DNA of 64,000 nucleotides from Nocardioides jiangxiensis (GCF_030580915.1 NZ_JAUQTA010000001.1:992001-1056000), one strand, 5' to 3'; positions 38,419 through 49,071 are shown, counted from the first letter of the stretch. Numbers and translations are program-made. The notes: generated by a model not told the origin, from the sequence alone.

Positions 38419-39277
38419 CACGTGTCGTGAAGGCCGCGAAGGCAGCGGCGGTGAGCAGGGCGGCGAAGCCTCCGAACACGACCAGACCACCGACCAGGCT
38501 CAGTGGGTCACCGAAGACGCTCAGGTCCTGCTGACGGCCGAACGTGCCGTCGGGCAGCGCACCGAAGGTCTGCATGATCCTGCCGCCGGCGTTGAACGGC
38601 AGGAAGCGCATCACGTGCACGTAGTCCTTGTTGCCGGTGAAGGCGCTCACCATGACCCCGAACGCCTTGAAGAGCGTCTCGATGCCCATGGGCCACAGGA
38701 AGAGCATCACCAGGGCGAAGGTCTGGTGACGGACCAGGACGGTGAGCGACATGGCCACCCAGGTGACCAGGACGCTGTAGACGACATGCCGCACGACGGT
38801 GCTGAGGATGTCACCGGCGTCGTACTGCACGTCGAGGCCCGTGAAGAACACACCCGCCACGAGGAGCGACAGCAGGCAGCTGGTCACCACCAGCACACTC
38901 ACCCAGAGGGCGACGACGGCGTACTTGGCGGTGAAGACGGCCCAGCGCTTCGGGACGGCGGTGAGGGTCGCGCGGATCATCCCGTGGCGGTACTCGTGGC
39001 CCCACCCGAGGATGCCGACGATCGCTGCGACGAAGGCGACCAGGTAGAACATCGGGTCCACGACCGAGAACTGGGTCATCGCGGCCTCGACGTAGAAGCG
39101 CGCCATGTCGCCGTCGAGCGTGCTCCCGTTGATCTGGTCGGCGTGGACGTTGACCCGGACGACGAGCGCAGCGATCGCGGTGAACCCGACGCCGACGGCG
39201 AGCACCCCGAAGGTCAGCCACCAGGTCGACCGGAGCGTGCGGAGGCGGGTCCACTCGTAGCGGAGTGCGGCGGTCAT
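38411..39277 (-). CDS. ABC-2 type exporter permease
   Basis: 288 aa with six membrane segments: MTAALRYEWTRLRTLRSTWW (cytoplasmic start typical of ABC-2 permeases), FGVLAVGVGFTAIAALVV, FYLVAFVAAIVGILGWGHEY, LLSLLVAGVFF and others. The motif GWGHEYRHGMIRATLTAVP is common in these exporters. It pairs with the following ATPase gene (4-nt overlap). Cargo unknown; often antibiotics, lipids or pigments. Confidence 0.85.
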   Translation of the reverse strand: MTAALRYEWTRLRTLRSTWWLTFGVLAVGVGFTAIAALVVRVNVHADQINGSTLDGDMARFYVEAAMTQFSVVDPMFYLVAFVAAIVGILGWGHEYRHGMIRATLTAVPKRWAVFTAKYAVVALWVSVLVVTSCLLSLLVAGVFFTGLDVQYDAGDILSTVVRHVVYSVLVTWVAMSLTVLVRHQTFALVMLFLWPMGIETLFKAFGVMVSAFTGNKDYVHVMRFLPFNAGGRIMQTFGALPDGTFGRQQDLSVFGDPLSLVGGLVVFGGFAALLTAAAFAAFTTRDA

Positions 39278-40212
39278 CGGGTGCCCTCCTGCGAGGCGGT
39301 CGGCGCGTGGGCGGTGTACTCGGCAGCGTTGCCGGTCATCTCGAGGAAGGCCTCCTCGAGGGTCGCGTGGTGCGTGGAGAGCTCGTGCACACGGATCCGG
39401 TTCTCGAAGGCGAGGTCGCCCACGGCGACCGCATCCAGCCCCGTCACGGCGAGCTCCGCGTCTCCGGTGCGCTGCACCGTGCCGACGCCGGCGAGCTCCG
39501 CACCGATGAGGGAGGCGAGCTCACCCGCCTGCGGGGTGCGCACCACGACGTGGTTGCGGACGCTCAGCCTGGTGAAGTCCCCGACCGGGCCGTTGGCGAT
39601 CATCCGGCCCTTGCCGATGACCACGAGCTCGTCGGCCATCAGGGCCATCTCGGAGAGCAGGTGGCTGGAGACGAAGACCGAGCGTCCCTCTCCCGCGAGC
39701 GCCTTGAGCAGCTCACGCAGCCAGTGGATGCCCTGCGGGTCGAGGCCGTTGGCCGGCTCGTCGAGGATCAGCGTGTGCGGGTTGCCGAGGAGGGCCGCGG
39801 CCAGGCCCAGACGCTGGCCCATGCCCAGCGAGAACGTGCTCGGCTTCTTGCCGGCCACGTCGGAGAGGCCGACCAGGCCGAGCACCTCGTCGACGCGCTG
39901 CGCCGGGATCCGGTTGCTCGCGGCGAGCATCAGCAGGTGGTTGCGGGCCGTCCGGGTCGGGTGGAAGGGCTTCGCCTCGAGCAGCGCGCCGACCTCGCGC
40001 ATCGGCTCCGCGTAGGCCGTGAAGGGCTTGCCGTCGAAGGTGCACGTGCCCGACCCGTTGTCGAGACCGAGCATCAGGCGCATCGTGGTGGACTTGCCGG
40101 CTCCGTTGGGGCCGAGGAAGCCGGTGACGGTGCCGGGCCGGACGTCGAAGGACAGCCCGGAGACGGCCGCCTTCCCGGCGTACGACTTGGCCAGGTTCCT
40201 GGCCTCGATCAT
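39274..40212 (-). CDS. ABC exporter ATP-binding protein
   Basis: 312 aa from ATG 40212 (ATG ATC GAG GCC). Walker A GPNGAGKS, signature-region FSLGMGQRLGLAAALL, Walker B LILDEPANGLDP and switch SSHLLSEM. The C-terminal 90 residues are typical of DrrA/NatA-type exporters. Works with the ABC-2 permease. A much longer frame upstream to 41529 is an antisense shadow over the helicase-partner gene. Confidence 0.92.
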   Translation of the reverse strand: MIEARNLAKSYAGKAAVSGLSFDVRPGTVTGFLGPNGAGKSTTMRLMLGLDNGSGTCTFDGKPFTAYAEPMREVGALLEAKPFHPTRTARNHLLMLAASNRIPAQRVDEVLGLVGLSDVAGKKPSTFSLGMGQRLGLAAALLGNPHTLILDEPANGLDPQGIHWLRELLKALAGEGRSVFVSSHLLSEMALMADELVVIGKGRMIANGPVGDFTRLSVRNHVVVRTPQAGELASLIGAELAGVGTVQRTGDAELAVTGLDAVAVGDLAFENRIRVHELSTHHATLEEAFLEMTGNAAEYTAHAPTASQEGTR

Positions 40213-40339
40213 GGCCACCAGCGGGCCCCCTTTCGCCAAAGGTTCCGGCCGCGCTGGCGACCGGTGGTCTCGGAGCAGTGTGGCGTGCGTTCCCAAGCAG
40301 GCGCTGAGAAACGCCGGGGCCGAGTAGTTTTGGGTCCAA

Positions 40340-42283
40340 ATGACTGCCGCTCCCGCCCCGCGCTCGCTCGCCGACCAGCTGCGGCTGTGGTCCGAGGAGC
40401 GCCTCGCGCACCTCCTGCGGCTACGTCCCGACCTCGCGACGCCCCCGCCGCAGGACTCCACCCAGCTCGCCTCACGGGCGGCGACGCGTGCCTCCGCGCT
40501 CCGGGCGCTGGACCGGCTGACGCTGGCCGACCTCGCGGTGCTGCACGACCTCGTCGGGCGTGGCGCGACGCCGCGGGCCGACCTCGAGGGAGCTTCCGCC
40601 TCCGTGGCACGCCTCGAGGAGCTGGCCCTCGTCTGGGAGGGCTCCGACGGACTGCGTGCGGTGACGGTCGTCGCCGAGCTGCTCGCCCGGGCGACCGCGC
40701 CCACCGGCGCGGTGCCCGAGCCCGAGCTGGTCACCTCTGACCAGTCGCCCACGCTCGTGGCCCGCACGGCGGCCGGCGCGGCGTTCGACGTCGTACGACG
40801 GATCGAGGTGCTGCTCGACCACTGGGGCACGCATCCGCCGGGGGTCCTGCGCACGGGCGGCCTGGGGGTGCGCGACCTCAAGACCGCCGCCCTCCTCCTC
40901 CACGTCGACGAGCGCGAGGCGGCCCTGCTCGTCGACGTGGCAGCGTCGGCGTCCCTGCTCGCTCCCGGCTCCGTCGGCGAGACGGAGTGCTGGCTCCCCA
41001 CCGACGCGTACGACGCGTGGTGCCGGCTCGAGGCGGCCGAGCGCTGGCAGCGGGTCGCCCGCGCGTGGCTGACCTCGGCACGGACGCCGGCGAAGGTCGG
41101 GGGCAAGGACGCCTCGGGCAAGGCCGTCAACGCCCTCGCGCCCGCGCTCGTCGACCCGCACCAGGTGGACACCCGCACCGTCGCGCTCCACCAGCTCGCG
41201 GAGCTCGGGCCGGCGACCGGGCTGGCGACCGGCACCGGCCTGCCCTCGCTGGTCGCGCGCGTCCGCTGGCTGCGCCCCCGCCGGCCTGCCGACCAGGCGA
41301 GCCTGGTCGCCGCCGCCGTCGAGGAGGCGACCGTGCTGGGGCTCGTCGGGATGGGCGTGCTGTCCCCCGCAGGCCGGGCCCTCCTCGCGGGCGACGACGC
41401 TGCTCCGGTGCTCGCTCCCCTGCTGCCGGAGCCGCTGGACCACGTGCTCGTGCAGGGCGACCTGACCGCCATCGCCCCCGGGCCGCTGCTGCCTGCCCTC
41501 GCCGCACGCCTCCAGCAGGTCGCCGACATCGAGTCGCGGGGCGGCGCGACGGTCTACCGGTTCGGGGCGGGGTCGATCCGCCGAGGGCTCGACGCGGGCT
41601 GGTCCGCGGCCGAGATCCACACGTTCCTCGCCTCGGTGTCGCGCACCCCGGTGCCCCAGCCGCTCACCTACCTCGTCGACGACACGGCCCGCACCTACGG
41701 CACCGTCCGGGTCGGCTACGCGGAGGCGTTCCTGCGCTCCGACGACGAGGCCGCGCTCGCCCACCTCGTCGCCGACCCGAAGGCCGCCTCGCTCGGCCTG
41801 CGGCTCCTCGCCCCGACGGTGGTCATCAGCACCGCGCCCATCGACGTCCTGCTCTCCCGGCTGCGCGAGCTCGGCCTGGCCCCCGTGGTCGAGGCATCCG
41901 ATGGCAGCGTGCACGTCGCGCGGCCCGATGCGCTCCGGGCCCGTACCCCGAAGGCGGCCCCGTCCGGCCGCGACGCGGCCCGCGAGGCGGCGCAGGTGAC
42001 CGCGGCGGTGGCAGCCGTCCGTGCGGGCGACCGGGTCGCCAGCTCGCGCGGGCGCGACGTCATCGCCAACACCCCTGCCGGGGCGCTGGCGGCCCTCCGC
42101 GCCGCGATCGAGGGCCGCACCAGCGTCGTCATCGAGTACCTCGACAACCACGGCACACGCTCCGAGCGGATCGTCGACCCGCGGCGGGTCGAGGGCGGCC
42201 AGCTGACGGCGTACGACCACCGGAGCGAGGACGAGCGCTCCTTCGCCGTCCACCGGATCGGCTCGGTGCGGCCCACCGACTGA
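40340..42283 (+). CDS. XPB-partner protein (helicase-associated, Rv0862c-like)
   Basis: 647 aa. The N-terminal winged-helix/helical region (LADQLRLWSEERLAHLLRLR) and the C-terminal WYL-like stretch (ALRAAIEGRTSVVIEYLDNHGTRS style, about 580-645) match the protein encoded next to XPB in actinobacteria (Rv0862c-Rv0861c order). No helicase motifs. It probably regulates or binds XPB in DNA repair. It ends in a large hairpin before the XPB gene. Confidence 0.8.
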   Translation: MTAAPAPRSLADQLRLWSEERLAHLLRLRPDLATPPPQDSTQLASRAATRASALRALDRLTLADLAVLHDLVGRGATPRADLEGASASVARLEELALVWEGSDGLRAVTVVAELLARATAPTGAVPEPELVTSDQSPTLVARTAAGAAFDVVRRIEVLLDHWGTHPPGVLRTGGLGVRDLKTAALLLHVDEREAALLVDVAASASLLAPGSVGETECWLPTDAYDAWCRLEAAERWQRVARAWLTSARTPAKVGGKDASGKAVNALAPALVDPHQVDTRTVALHQLAELGPATGLATGTGLPSLVARVRWLRPRRPADQASLVAAAVEEATVLGLVGMGVLSPAGRALLAGDDAAPVLAPLLPEPLDHVLVQGDLTAIAPGPLLPALAARLQQVADIESRGGATVYRFGAGSIRRGLDAGWSAAEIHTFLASVSRTPVPQPLTYLVDDTARTYGTVRVGYAEAFLRSDDEAALAHLVADPKAASLGLRLLAPTVVISTAPIDVLLSRLRELGLAPVVEASDGSVHVARPDALRARTPKAAPSGRDAAREAAQVTAAVAAVRAGDRVASSRGRDVIANTPAGALAALRAAIEGRTSVVIEYLDNHGTRSERIVDPRRVEGGQLTAYDHRSEDERSFAVHRIGSVRPTD

Positions 42284-42331
42284 GGTCGTCCGCCTGAGGC
42301 CTAGCCATAGCTAGGGCTCAGGCGGACGACC
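42284..42331 (+). terminator. Terminator hairpin between XPB partner and XPB
   Basis: 22-nt arms (42284-42305 and 42310-42331) pair with one mismatch around the loop CATA, beginning immediately after the stop codon. Its end lies 1 bp from the XPB -10 box. Confidence 0.8.
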
Positions 42332-42332
42332 G

Positions 42333-42338
42333 TAGACT
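42333..42338 (+). promoter_or_regulatory. -10 box for leaderless XPB transcript
   Basis: TAGACT ends 6 nt before the GTG at 42345, directly after the hairpin. The -35 position falls inside the hairpin's right arm. No Shine-Dalgarno. Confidence 0.55.
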
Positions 42339-42344
42339 CGCGCG

Positions 42345-43994
42345 GTGAACGACGGCCCCCTCATCGTCCAGTCGGACAAGACCCTCCTGCTCGAGGTCGA
42401 CCACCCGAAGGCCGCCGAGGCGCGGCGCGCGATCGCGCCGTTCGCGGAGCTCGAGCGCTCACCCGAGCACATCCACACCTACCGGCTGACCAACCTCGGC
42501 CTGTGGAACGCACGCGCCGCCGGTCACGACGCCGAGCAGGTGATCGACGCCCTGCTGGCGCACAGCCGCTACGCCGTGCCCCACGCGCTGCTGGTCGACG
42601 TCGCCGAGACCATGGCCCGCTACGGTCGCCTGGCCCTGGAGAAGCACGACGAGCACGGGCTGGTGCTCACCTCCACGGACCGCCCCGTGCTCGAGGAGGT
42701 GCTGCGCAGCAAGAAGGTCGCCGGCATGCTCGGTGCGCGGGTCTCCGACGACATGGTCGTCGTCCACGGCTCCGAGCGCGGCAACCTCAAGCAGGCGCTG
42801 CTCAAGCTCGGCTGGCCGGCCGAGGACTTCGCCGGGTACGTCGACGGTGAGGCGCACCCGATCGAGCTCGACCAGGACGGATGGGAGCTGCGTCCCTACC
42901 AGTCCGAGGCGGCGGAGTCGTTCTGGCACGGCGGCTCGGGCGTCGTCGTGCTGCCCTGCGGTGCCGGCAAGACGCTGGTCGGCGCCGCTGCGATGGCCCA
43001 CGCGAAGGCCACCACGCTGATCCTCGTCACCAACACCGTCAGCGCACGGCAGTGGAAGGACGAGCTCGTGAAGCGCACGAGCCTGACCGAGGACGAGATC
43101 GGCGAGTACTCCGGCTCGGTCAAGGAGATCCGGCCCGTCACCATCGCGACGTACCAGGTGCTGACCCTGCGCCGGAAGGGCGCCTACCCCCACCTCGAGC
43201 TGCTCGACGCCCGCGACTGGGGCCTGATCGTCTACGACGAGGTGCACCTGCTCCCGGCGCCGATCTTCCGGATGACGGCCGACCTGCAGGCGCGCCGCCG
43301 CATCGGCCTCACCGCGACGCTCGTGCGCGAGGACGGGCGCGAGGGCGACGTCTTCTCGCTCATCGGGCCCAAGCGCTACGACGCCCCGTGGAAGGACATC
43401 GAGGCGCAGGGCTACATCGCGCCGGCTGACTGCGTCGAGGTACGCGTCACGCTGCCGCAGGGCGAACGCATCGCCTACGCGACGGCGGAGCCTGAGGAGC
43501 GCTACCGGCTCGCCGCGTGCACGCACCACAAGATCGACGTCGTCCGCCAGCTCGTCCGGCAGCACCAGGGACAGCCGACGCTGGTGATCGCGCAGTACCT
43601 CGACCAGATCGAGGAGCTCTCCCGTGCGCTCGGGAGCGCCGACGAACCCGCACCGACGATCACCGGCGAGACGACCGTGAAGGAGCGGCAGCGCCTCTTC
43701 GACGGGTTCCGTGCCGGTGAGATCGGGCTGCTCGTCGTCAGCAAGGTCGCGAACTTCTCGATCGACCTGCCGTCGGCCGAGGTCGCGATCCAGGTGTCGG
43801 GCTCCTACGGGTCGCGTCAGGAGGAGGCCCAGCGCCTCGGCCGCCTGCTGCGACCCGGCCGGGACGGCAAGGTCGCGCACTTCTACACGATCGTCAGCCG
43901 CGACACGGTCGACGCCGACTTCGCCCAGAACCGTCAGCGCTTCCTCGCCGAGCAGGGCTACGCCTACCGGATCGTCGACGCGGACGACCTCTGA
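42345..43994 (+). CDS. XPB/Ssl2-type DNA repair helicase
   Basis: 549 aa, close to the mycobacterial XPB (Rv0861c) in length. Damage-recognition domain N-terminal to about 170, then superfamily 2 motifs: Walker A LPCGAGKT, DEVH, LTATLVREDG (the RED motif of XPB), and motif VI QRLGRLLRP. ATP-driven unwinding of damaged DNA 3' to 5'. A GTG start, leaderless by the TAGACT box. Its partner protein is encoded just upstream. Confidence 0.93.
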   Translation: MNDGPLIVQSDKTLLLEVDHPKAAEARRAIAPFAELERSPEHIHTYRLTNLGLWNARAAGHDAEQVIDALLAHSRYAVPHALLVDVAETMARYGRLALEKHDEHGLVLTSTDRPVLEEVLRSKKVAGMLGARVSDDMVVVHGSERGNLKQALLKLGWPAEDFAGYVDGEAHPIELDQDGWELRPYQSEAAESFWHGGSGVVVLPCGAGKTLVGAAAMAHAKATTLILVTNTVSARQWKDELVKRTSLTEDEIGEYSGSVKEIRPVTIATYQVLTLRRKGAYPHLELLDARDWGLIVYDEVHLLPAPIFRMTADLQARRRIGLTATLVREDGREGDVFSLIGPKRYDAPWKDIEAQGYIAPADCVEVRVTLPQGERIAYATAEPEERYRLAACTHHKIDVVRQLVRQHQGQPTLVIAQYLDQIEELSRALGSADEPAPTITGETTVKERQRLFDGFRAGEIGLLVVSKVANFSIDLPSAEVAIQVSGSYGSRQEEAQRLGRLLRPGRDGKVAHFYTIVSRDTVDADFAQNRQRFLAEQGYAYRIVDADDL

Positions 43995-44056
43995 CGAGGT
44001 CCCCGGCCAGGCGGATTCGGGGGACGACACCACCGCAGCGCGGCTAGCCTCCGGCT

Positions 44057-45472
44057 GTGAAGCCCGCGTTCCGGCGTACCGCCGCCCTCGTCTGTGCCGC
44101 CGCACTGCTGCCGGTGGCGGGGTGCTCCCTCCCGCACGGCGCCCAGGCCGACCCGGGGCCGACGTTCCCGAAGGCATGGGACCCGAAGGTCCTTCCGTAC
44201 GTCCACCTCGCCTCGAAGCTCCGCGACCTCGACTTCGAGCACCCGGTCGAGGTCGACTTCCAGACGCCCAAGGAGTTCGAGAAGGGGCTGAAGAGCGACA
44301 AGGGCGACCTCACCAAGGAGGACCTCGCGGACCTCCAGCACTGGACCGGGATGCTGCGTGCGCTGGGCCTGGTCCACGGCGACGTCGACCTCTTCGACGA
44401 GCAGGAGAAGCTGACGGCGGGCGGCACGCTGGCCTACTACTCCTTCGACGACCAGCTGATCCGGGTGCGCGGCACCCGGATCACCCCGGCGGTGAAGTCG
44501 ACGCTGGTGCACGAGCTCGTGCACGTCCTCCAGGACCAGAACTTCGACGCCGGCGCTCACAGCCGCAAGCTGGAGAAGGCCGACGACAGCTCGGGCCTGG
44601 CCTATGACGCTCTCGTCGAGGGCGACGCCTCCCGCATCCAGACGAAGTACGCCGCGCAGCTCTCGCCGAAGGCACGTCGCGCGCTCCGGCGCGACCAGGC
44701 CCGCCAGAGCCACGGCGCCAGCGACTCGGTCGAGGGCGTGCCGGAGGTGCTGCGCACGATGATGGGCGCGCCGTACTCCCTCGGCGAGGCCCTCCTCGAC
44801 GTCGCCACGCTCGACGGCGACGACGAGGTCGACAAGCTCTTCCGGAAGCCGCCGACCACCGAGGAGAACCTCGTCGACCCGTTCACCCTGACCTGGGACG
44901 GCCAGAAGGCGGTCCACGTCGCCAAGCCGAAGCTCCCCTCCGGCGCCAAGGAGTTCGACAGCAACACCTTCGAGTCGACCGGATGGCTCTTCACCCTCGC
45001 TGCACGCCTGCCGGTGCGCCGGGCACTGACGGCGACGGACGGCTGGGGCGGGGACCGGTACGTCGCGTACACGAACGCGAAGGGCACGACCTGCGTCGAC
45101 ATCAGCTACGTCGGCGACACCGCGCGCGACGCCGATGAGCTGGCCAGCACGCTCACCGCGTGGATCCGCAGGGGACCGAAGGGCGTCGCCTCCGTGACGC
45201 GCCAGGGCGACAAGGGGCTGCTGTTCTCCTCGTGTGATCCGGGCACCGCCGCGAAGGGCAGCGGCGAGCACTCGGACGAGGCGCTGAACATCGCCCTCTA
45301 CCGCACCTACCTGACGCGCAGCCTGATCGAGGACCACTGGACCCACGACCGCGCCCGCTGCTTCGGCACCGCACTGGTCGAGAACTTCACCCGGGCCCAG
45401 ATCGAGGAGCACAGCGTGGCGCCCGAGGTCGTCGCGAAGGTGCGGCGGCTGGCCCAGGGCTGCGCCGGCTGA
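44057..45472 (+). CDS. Lipoprotein zinc metalloprotease-like protein
   Basis: 471 aa. Signal peptide with lipobox LPVAGC (Cys23). A gluzincin motif HELVH at 152-156 with a likely third ligand Glu188 in ALVEGDAS gives HExxH...E, a zinc metallopeptidase site. The middle and C-terminal parts contain paired Cys (TTCVDISY, SSCDPG, ARCFG, QGCAG), probably disulfides. A surface-anchored protease of unknown substrate. GTG start; TAGCCT (44045-44050) ends 6 nt upstream. Confidence 0.75.
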   Translation: MKPAFRRTAALVCAAALLPVAGCSLPHGAQADPGPTFPKAWDPKVLPYVHLASKLRDLDFEHPVEVDFQTPKEFEKGLKSDKGDLTKEDLADLQHWTGMLRALGLVHGDVDLFDEQEKLTAGGTLAYYSFDDQLIRVRGTRITPAVKSTLVHELVHVLQDQNFDAGAHSRKLEKADDSSGLAYDALVEGDASRIQTKYAAQLSPKARRALRRDQARQSHGASDSVEGVPEVLRTMMGAPYSLGEALLDVATLDGDDEVDKLFRKPPTTEENLVDPFTLTWDGQKAVHVAKPKLPSGAKEFDSNTFESTGWLFTLAARLPVRRALTATDGWGGDRYVAYTNAKGTTCVDISYVGDTARDADELASTLTAWIRRGPKGVASVTRQGDKGLLFSSCDPGTAAKGSGEHSDEALNIALYRTYLTRSLIEDHWTHDRARCFGTALVENFTRAQIEEHSVAPEVVAKVRRLAQGCAG

Positions 45473-45498
45473 GGCAGGCGGCTACGGGCCGCGCCCGG

Positions 45499-46224
45499 TC
45501 AGCGCTCGGTGTACTGGATGTGCGGGGAGTGCAGCGCGGCGACGTACACGCTGCGGGAGACGGCGATCGGCCGGTTGCGGTGGAGTGCCCGCCGGCTGAC
45601 GTGGAGCACCGGGTCGCCCGGCTCCACGCCGAGCAGCGCGGCGTCGTCCTCCGTCGCGAGGGCGGCGGTGAAGACGTCCTCGGCCCAGGTCGGCCGGAGC
45701 GCCCGACGGTCCAGCACGGCGTACAGGCTCGGCGGCATGGCGGGCTGGAGGAAGCCGGGCAGCATGACCTCGTTGAGGTAGGTGTCCTCGACGCAGACGG
45801 CACTGCCGTCGGCACGGCGGATGCGACGCCAGTGGATCACCGGGTCGCCCGCGGTGAGACCGAGCGCCCGCGCGATGCCGGCGTTGGCCTTCTCCACCCG
45901 TGCCATGAGGGTGATCGAGTCGGTGTCGACGCCTCGACGGCGCATGTCCTCGGTGAAGCCCTGGATGCCGGTCGCCGGCAGGACGGGCTCCGCGACGAAC
46001 GTGCCCCGGCCCGGACTGCGCTCCAGCAGGCCCTCGGCGACGAGGGCGTCGACGGCCTGGCGCACGGTCATGCGGGCGACGCCGAACTGCTGGACGAGCT
46101 CACGCTCCGACGGCACCGCCATGCCCGGATCGGCGTCGGCGAGCAAGGCACGCAGGTGGTCCCGCACCTGCACGTACTTCAACTTCGGCGTCTCCACGCG
46201 CTGCTCCCCCACCGTCGAAACCAC
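45499..46224 (-). CDS. GntR-family regulator (HutC subfamily, UTRA domain)
   Basis: 241 aa. N-terminal winged-helix DNA-binding domain (about 17-85: VPSERELVQQFGVARMTVRQ, GLLERSPGRGTFV). C-terminal UTRA ligand-binding domain (about 95-235; VEDTYLNEVMLPGF, TEDDAALLGVEPGDPVLHVS). Such factors sense sugars, amino acids or other small molecules. Start GTG at 46224, with CAGAAT 6 nt upstream. The inverted repeat at 46265-46297 is a likely operator. A longer upstream frame over alkB was rejected. Confidence 0.88.
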   Translation of the reverse strand: MVSTVGEQRVETPKLKYVQVRDHLRALLADADPGMAVPSERELVQQFGVARMTVRQAVDALVAEGLLERSPGRGTFVAEPVLPATGIQGFTEDMRRRGVDTDSITLMARVEKANAGIARALGLTAGDPVIHWRRIRRADGSAVCVEDTYLNEVMLPGFLQPAMPPSLYAVLDRRALRPTWAEDVFTAALATEDDAALLGVEPGDPVLHVSRRALHRNRPIAVSRSVYVAALHSPHIQYTER

Positions 46225-46264
46225 GGCTCGATTCTGGATGAAATAGCAACCACTTGCGTTTGCC

Positions 46265-46297
46265 TTCGTCCCAAATGGCCCGTTTGGACTAGACGAA
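46265..46297. promoter_or_regulatory. Operator-like inverted repeat between gntR and alkB
   Basis: Nested repeats: TTCGTC (46265-46270) with GACGAA (46292-46297), and inside them CCAAA (46271-46275) with TTTGG (46283-46287). The segment GGACTAGAC also resembles the GGTCTAGACC core bound by DasR/HutC-type GntR proteins. It could control both divergent genes. Confidence 0.5.
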
Positions 46298-46344
46298 GCC
46301 CCGGGCCATCGAATCTCTGTTCGACAAACTGCTAGCCTGTCGCC

Positions 46345-46971
46345 ATGAGCGTCGAGTTCCAGGGCGACCTCTTCGACCTCGCACCCGAGGCGTCGCTCGC
46401 CCGGCTGCGCGGATCGGTGGAGCGCACCATCCTCGGCGACGGCGCGTGGGTGGACGTGCGCCGGTCGTGGGTGCGTGGCGCCTCGGAGGTGTTCCGGTCG
46501 CTCGTGCGCGACGTCCCGTGGCGCGCCGAGCAGCGCGAGATGTACGACCGCGTCGTCGACGTCCCCCGCCTCGTCCACACCTACGCCGGCGACGACCGGC
46601 TGCCGCACCGGCTGCTGACGAGCGCGCGCCAGGCCCTGACCAACCACTACCTCCCCGAGCTGGGCGAGCCGTTCGTGACGGCCGGCTGCTGCTACTACCG
46701 TGACGGCCGCGACTCGGTGGCCTGGCACGGCGACCGCATCGGCCGCGGCGCCAGCGAGGACACCATGGTGGCGATCCTGTCGTTCGGGGATCCGCGCCGA
46801 CTGCTGCTCCGCCCGGAGTCCGGCGGGGCGTCGATCGCCTTCACCATGGGACACGGCGACCTCCTCGTCATGGGCGGCTCGTGCCAGCGCACGTGGCAGC
46901 ACGCCGTGCCCAAGGTGGCGGCCGCAGGCCCGCGCATCTCGGTGCAGTTCCGCCCGTCCGGCGTCAGCTGA
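46345..46971 (+). CDS. alkB: AlkB-type 2-oxoglutarate/Fe(II) dioxygenase
   Basis: 208 aa. Iron ligands His128 and Asp130 in WHGDR, His186 in WQHAVPK, and 2-oxoglutarate-binding arginines in GPRISVQFR (Arg197, Arg203). It removes alkyl lesions from DNA or RNA bases by oxidative dealkylation. TAGCCT (46333-46338) ends 6 nt before the ATG; no Shine-Dalgarno. Divergent from gntR across a shared operator-like site. Confidence 0.9.
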   Translation: MSVEFQGDLFDLAPEASLARLRGSVERTILGDGAWVDVRRSWVRGASEVFRSLVRDVPWRAEQREMYDRVVDVPRLVHTYAGDDRLPHRLLTSARQALTNHYLPELGEPFVTAGCCYYRDGRDSVAWHGDRIGRGASEDTMVAILSFGDPRRLLLRPESGGASIAFTMGHGDLLVMGGSCQRTWQHAVPKVAAAGPRISVQFRPSGVS

Positions 46972-46994
46972 GGCGGACAACGGCACCGAAAGGC

Positions 46995-47024
46995 GAAGGG
47001 CCCGGGAAGACACCCGGGCCCTTC
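46995..47024 (+). terminator. alkB terminator
   Basis: Perfect 12-bp stem GAAGGGCCCGGG / CCCGGGCCCTTC (46995-47006, 47013-47024), loop AAGACA, 23 bp after the alkB stop. Confidence 0.85.
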
Positions 47025-47101
47025 TTCCCGCTTTCAGGGTGGAAGCCCCGTTCAGCGGAATACGACGATCCTCCCACGCCCCGCGCCGGAACCGAAATGC
47101 A

Positions 47102-47133
47102 CGAAGGGCCCCGGCCGGAGCCGGGACCCTTCG
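47102..47133 (-). terminator. groEL terminator
   Basis: 13-bp stem with one mismatch (47102-47114, 47121-47133), 20 bp beyond the groEL stop; a short pyrimidine-rich stretch (GTGCATTTCGG) follows on the minus strand. Confidence 0.8.
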
Positions 47134-47153
47134 GTCGCTCAGTGAGGCGATGG

Positions 47154-48887
<1,734 letters not shown>

Positions 48888-48912
48888 TCAGCTGGCGCCC
48901 GGTCTGCGTTGT

Positions 48913-48931
48913 CACTCTCCTGAGGAGAGTG
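48913..48931 (-). promoter_or_regulatory. CIRCE operator, promoter-proximal to groEL
   Basis: CACTC-N9-GAGTG (48913-48917, 48927-48931), on the groEL strand GGCACTC-TCCTCAGGA-GAGTGAC. It fits the HrcA operator consensus core. The arms also form a longer CACTCTCC-TGA-GGAGAGTG stem. Confidence 0.75.
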
Positions 48932-48940
48932 CCAGCGTCA

Positions 48941-48969
48941 TGTCTAGCACTCGACCCAAGCGAGTGCAA
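48941..48969 (-). promoter_or_regulatory. groEL promoter
   Basis: Minus strand TTGCAC (48964-48969), 17-nt spacer, TAGACA (48941-48946). It lies within the distal CIRCE, so HrcA binding would block RNA polymerase directly. Confidence 0.75.
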
Positions 48970-48970
48970 A
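48944..48970 (-). promoter_or_regulatory. CIRCE operator, distal
   Basis: CTAGCACTC-GACCCAAGC-GAGTGCAAA (48944-48952, 48962-48970) matches the consensus TTAGCACTC-N9-GAGTGCTAA at both GCACTC/GAGTGC cores. Centre 35 bp from the other CIRCE. Confidence 0.9.
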
Positions 48971-48984
48971 GCCCCTGGACGCTG

Positions 48985-49013
48985 CTGACAGGCCGTCAGC
49001 CGCGGCTTAGGCT
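48985..49013 (+). promoter_or_regulatory. Promoter of the RTX-type protein gene
   Basis: CTGACA (48985-48990), 17-nt spacer, TAGGCT (49008-49013), start near 49020. Only 14 bp separate its -35 from the distal CIRCE. Confidence 0.65.
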
Positions 49014-49071
49014 GCTCCTGGTCGGCTCGGCGGCTGCCTCACGACACCGTCCCGCAGCCCTGGAGCCCGCC

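Noticed and set aside
40213..41529. Long N-terminal extension of the ABC ATPase
   Set aside because: It runs antisense through the XPB-partner gene, and the ATPase fold starts at the ATG at 40212.
48940..49071. N-terminal extension of the RTX-type protein from an ATG at 48940
   Set aside because: It overlaps CIRCE and its own promoter; the signal peptide starts at 49072.
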